Shown here: piece by piece, positions 62,685 through 64,000 of the stretch
How the letters are laid out: each line of letters opens with the position of its first letter
Numbering within the stretch: position 1 is the first letter of the stretch
NCBI RefSeq assembly: GCF_900105125.1
Contig: NZ_LT629750.1
Span: 4,092,001 to 4,156,000, forward strand
Length of the DNA: 64,000 nt
Reading direction: 5' to 3'
Origin: Bradyrhizobium canariense
Lineage (GTDB): Bacteria; Pseudomonadota; Alphaproteobacteria; Rhizobiales; Xanthobacteraceae
Translations under genes and position numbers: made by a program
The notes under the pieces: generated by a model
What the model was told of the DNA's origin: nothing
Databases searched by the model: none
The model's input: the letters and a program-made list of their open reading frames with translations, nothing else

Positions 62685-63896
62685 TCAGAGAGCGAGAAAG
62701 ACCTTGATCGCGATCACATTGATGATGTCGACGAAAAAGGCGGAGACCAGCGGCAGAATGATGAAGGCGTTTGGTGACGGACCGTAGTGCTCAGTCACCG
62801 CGGTCATGCTCGCGATCGCGGTCGGCGTCGCGCCAAGGGAAAGACCGGTGAATCCGGCACTCAGGACGGCGGCCTGGTAGTCTCCGCCGAGCAATGGGAA
62901 CAGCGCGAGGACGATGAACGCTACGGCCACTACCGCCTGCATAATGACCACGACCAGCAGAGGCCCGGCGATTTCGGCAAGGGTCCAGAGCTGCATGCTC
63001 ATCAACGATATCGTGAGAAACACCGAGAGCGCATAGTCGGAAATGAGCGCCAGTGCCGGCGTGCGCGCGGGCCACGGCAGCCTCGGAAAGATCAGCGGCA
63101 CTGTGTTGGACAGGACGATGCCCATGATAAGGCACGGCACGAAGAGCGGCAGCTTGATACCCATCTCGGTGATGGGCCCGTGCACCAGATATCCAAGGAT
63201 CACGGCAAGATTGACCATGAGCAGCGCGTACATGAAGCTGGACTTGTCGATTGGCGCCGCGTCCGCCTCGGAAGCTGGTTCTTCGGCGCCTGACGCAGCA
63301 ATCCCGGAGACGAGCTTTCGGCGCTCGATCAGAAATTTTGCGACTGGCCCGCCGAGCAGGCTCGCCACTATCAAACCCAGCGTCGCGACCGCCGCACCGG
63401 CTTCGATCGCGGCGGGAAATCCGTGCTCGGCCGCGATCGCGGGCGCCCACGCGATTGTCGTACCATGCCCACCGACGAGAGCGATGGAGCCCATGATCAC
63501 GCCCGCCGCCGAGGGCAGGCCGAACAGCGAAGCACCGAGCGTTCCAACCACGTTCTGCAGGAAGACGAAAATCGTCGTCAGCACGCACAAGACAATCAGC
63601 GCTCTGCCACCGGCGAGCAGATCGGACAACCGGGCGTTGATGCCAACTGCCCCAAAGAAGATGACCAGCAACCTGTCACGCCCGATCATCTCGAAGCCGA
63701 TTGCCCAGCCGGTTGCGGCGTGAAAAACCCACAGGGCAACCGCTGCAAGAAATCCGCCGGTGACCGGCTCCGGGATGTTGTAATTACGAAGAAAGCTGAC
63801 GTTTCGCGTTACGATTACGCCGACGAAATAGAGAACGACACCGAGAGTAAGCGTCAGGAAATCCGGCGCTACAAGCGAATTGGCGGCTGGTGTCAT
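62685..63896 (-). CDS. gltS: sodium/glutamate symporter GltS
   Basis: A 403-residue polytopic permease of the ESS family. Two inverted halves carry the characteristic re-entrant segments: IMGSIALVGGHGTTIAWAPAI in the first and LSAGFTGLSLGATPTAIASMTAV in the second, joined by a charged cytoplasmic loop (about residues 190-220). It imports glutamate with sodium. It begins about 100 bp from the right window edge and lies just past the acyl-CoA dehydrogenase remnant. Confidence 0.93.
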   Translation of the reverse strand: MTPAANSLVAPDFLTLTLGVVLYFVGVIVTRNVSFLRNYNIPEPVTGGFLAAVALWVFHAATGWAIGFEMIGRDRLLVIFFGAVGINARLSDLLAGGRALIVLCVLTTIFVFLQNVVGTLGASLFGLPSAAGVIMGSIALVGGHGTTIAWAPAIAAEHGFPAAIEAGAAVATLGLIVASLLGGPVAKFLIERRKLVSGIAASGAEEPASEADAAPIDKSSFMYALLMVNLAVILGYLVHGPITEMGIKLPLFVPCLIMGIVLSNTVPLIFPRLPWPARTPALALISDYALSVFLTISLMSMQLWTLAEIAGPLLVVVIMQAVVAVAFIVLALFPLLGGDYQAAVLSAGFTGLSLGATPTAIASMTAVTEHYGPSPNAFIILPLVSAFFVDIINVIAIKVFLAL

Positions 63897-63974
63897 GATG
63901 CCCTCGCTCCCGTCGACCGGATTTCGGTCGAGGCCGCGTAGAAGTTTATTTCATTATCGGACCCGTTGATAGTT

Positions 63975-63990
63975 GGCACTCCGGAGTGCC
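63975..63990. promoter_or_regulatory. 16-bp perfect palindrome upstream of gltS
   Basis: GGCACTCCGGAGTGCC at 63975-63990 is a perfect palindrome located about 80-95 bp upstream of the gltS start. It could be an operator for gltS or a gene beyond the window edge. No regulator is visible. Confidence 0.45.
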
Positions 63991-64000
63991 GAAAGCATTT

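Overview
The window reads as chromosomal DNA of an alphaproteobacterium close to Bradyrhizobium (Nitrobacteraceae). The evidence is high-GC coding sequence; a CtrA/ChpT cell-cycle circuit beside flagellar fliI/fliJ/flhA and a cheA-cheW-cheY-cheB-cheR cluster; the DUF1134 (EipA) gene; and many small secreted proteins and dispersed repeats that I recognise from Bradyrhizobium. This is recognition from memory; no database search was run.

Layout. 0.3-4.2 kb: gamma-glutamyltransferase, a secreted caspase-like protein with Sel1 repeats, and a DUF4864 protein. 4.2-10.2 kb (minus strand): an MFS transporter, then a five-gene chromate operon (rhodanese-ChrB fusion, OB-like periplasmic protein, DUF1259 protein, ChrA, YVTN beta-propeller whose signal peptide lies in another frame). 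10.2-17 kb: metal handling, with dmeR-dmeF (Ni/Co efflux), an ATP-grasp protein plus a decayed copy of it, and a copper module (DUF2946, outer-membrane barrel, copC, copD). 17-25 kb: a low-density zone with a lone 2OG-oxygenase-like gene, three copies of one dispersed repeat, two genes broken by stop codons, a complete IS1182-type element, two small immunity-like genes and a longer dispersed element.

25.2-41.2 kb is core motility and cell-cycle DNA: flhA, an ECF sigma/anti-sigma pair, fliJ, fliI, ctrA, a damaged DUF350 gene with its usual glutathionylspermidine-synthase-like ATP-grasp partner, cheR/cheB/cheY/cheW/cheA and chpT. CtrA-like boxes lie upstream of flhA, between fliI and ctrA, and upstream of cheA, so ChpT-CtrA phosphorelay output probably feeds these motility genes. 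41.3-45.1 kb: cysQ, a YHS protein, eipA and a membrane-anchored coiled-coil protein. At 45.19 kb is tRNA-Val(CAC), followed by a 6.6-kb catabolic cassette (enoyl-CoA hydratase, CoA transferase, LLM flavin monooxygenase, MHS transporter, flavin reductase, divergent LysR) that ends beside a gene cut off after about 70 codons.

52.5-64 kb returns to housekeeping-type genes: PilZ, a winged-helix protein, TPR, a PD-(D/E)XK-like protein, an acetolactate-synthase-like TPP enzyme, L,D-transpeptidase, DUF2927, an M48 protease with a DUF898 partner, an acyl-CoA dehydrogenase remnant, and gltS. No CRISPR array, rRNA, phage module or replication origin was seen. The most interesting points are a 17-bp palindromic motif shared by two distant promoters, a spaced direct-repeat operator in front of the catabolic cassette, the ChrB/ChrA/DUF1259/propeller operon, the unexplained ATP-grasp gene in the metal region, and several genes that look recently broken.
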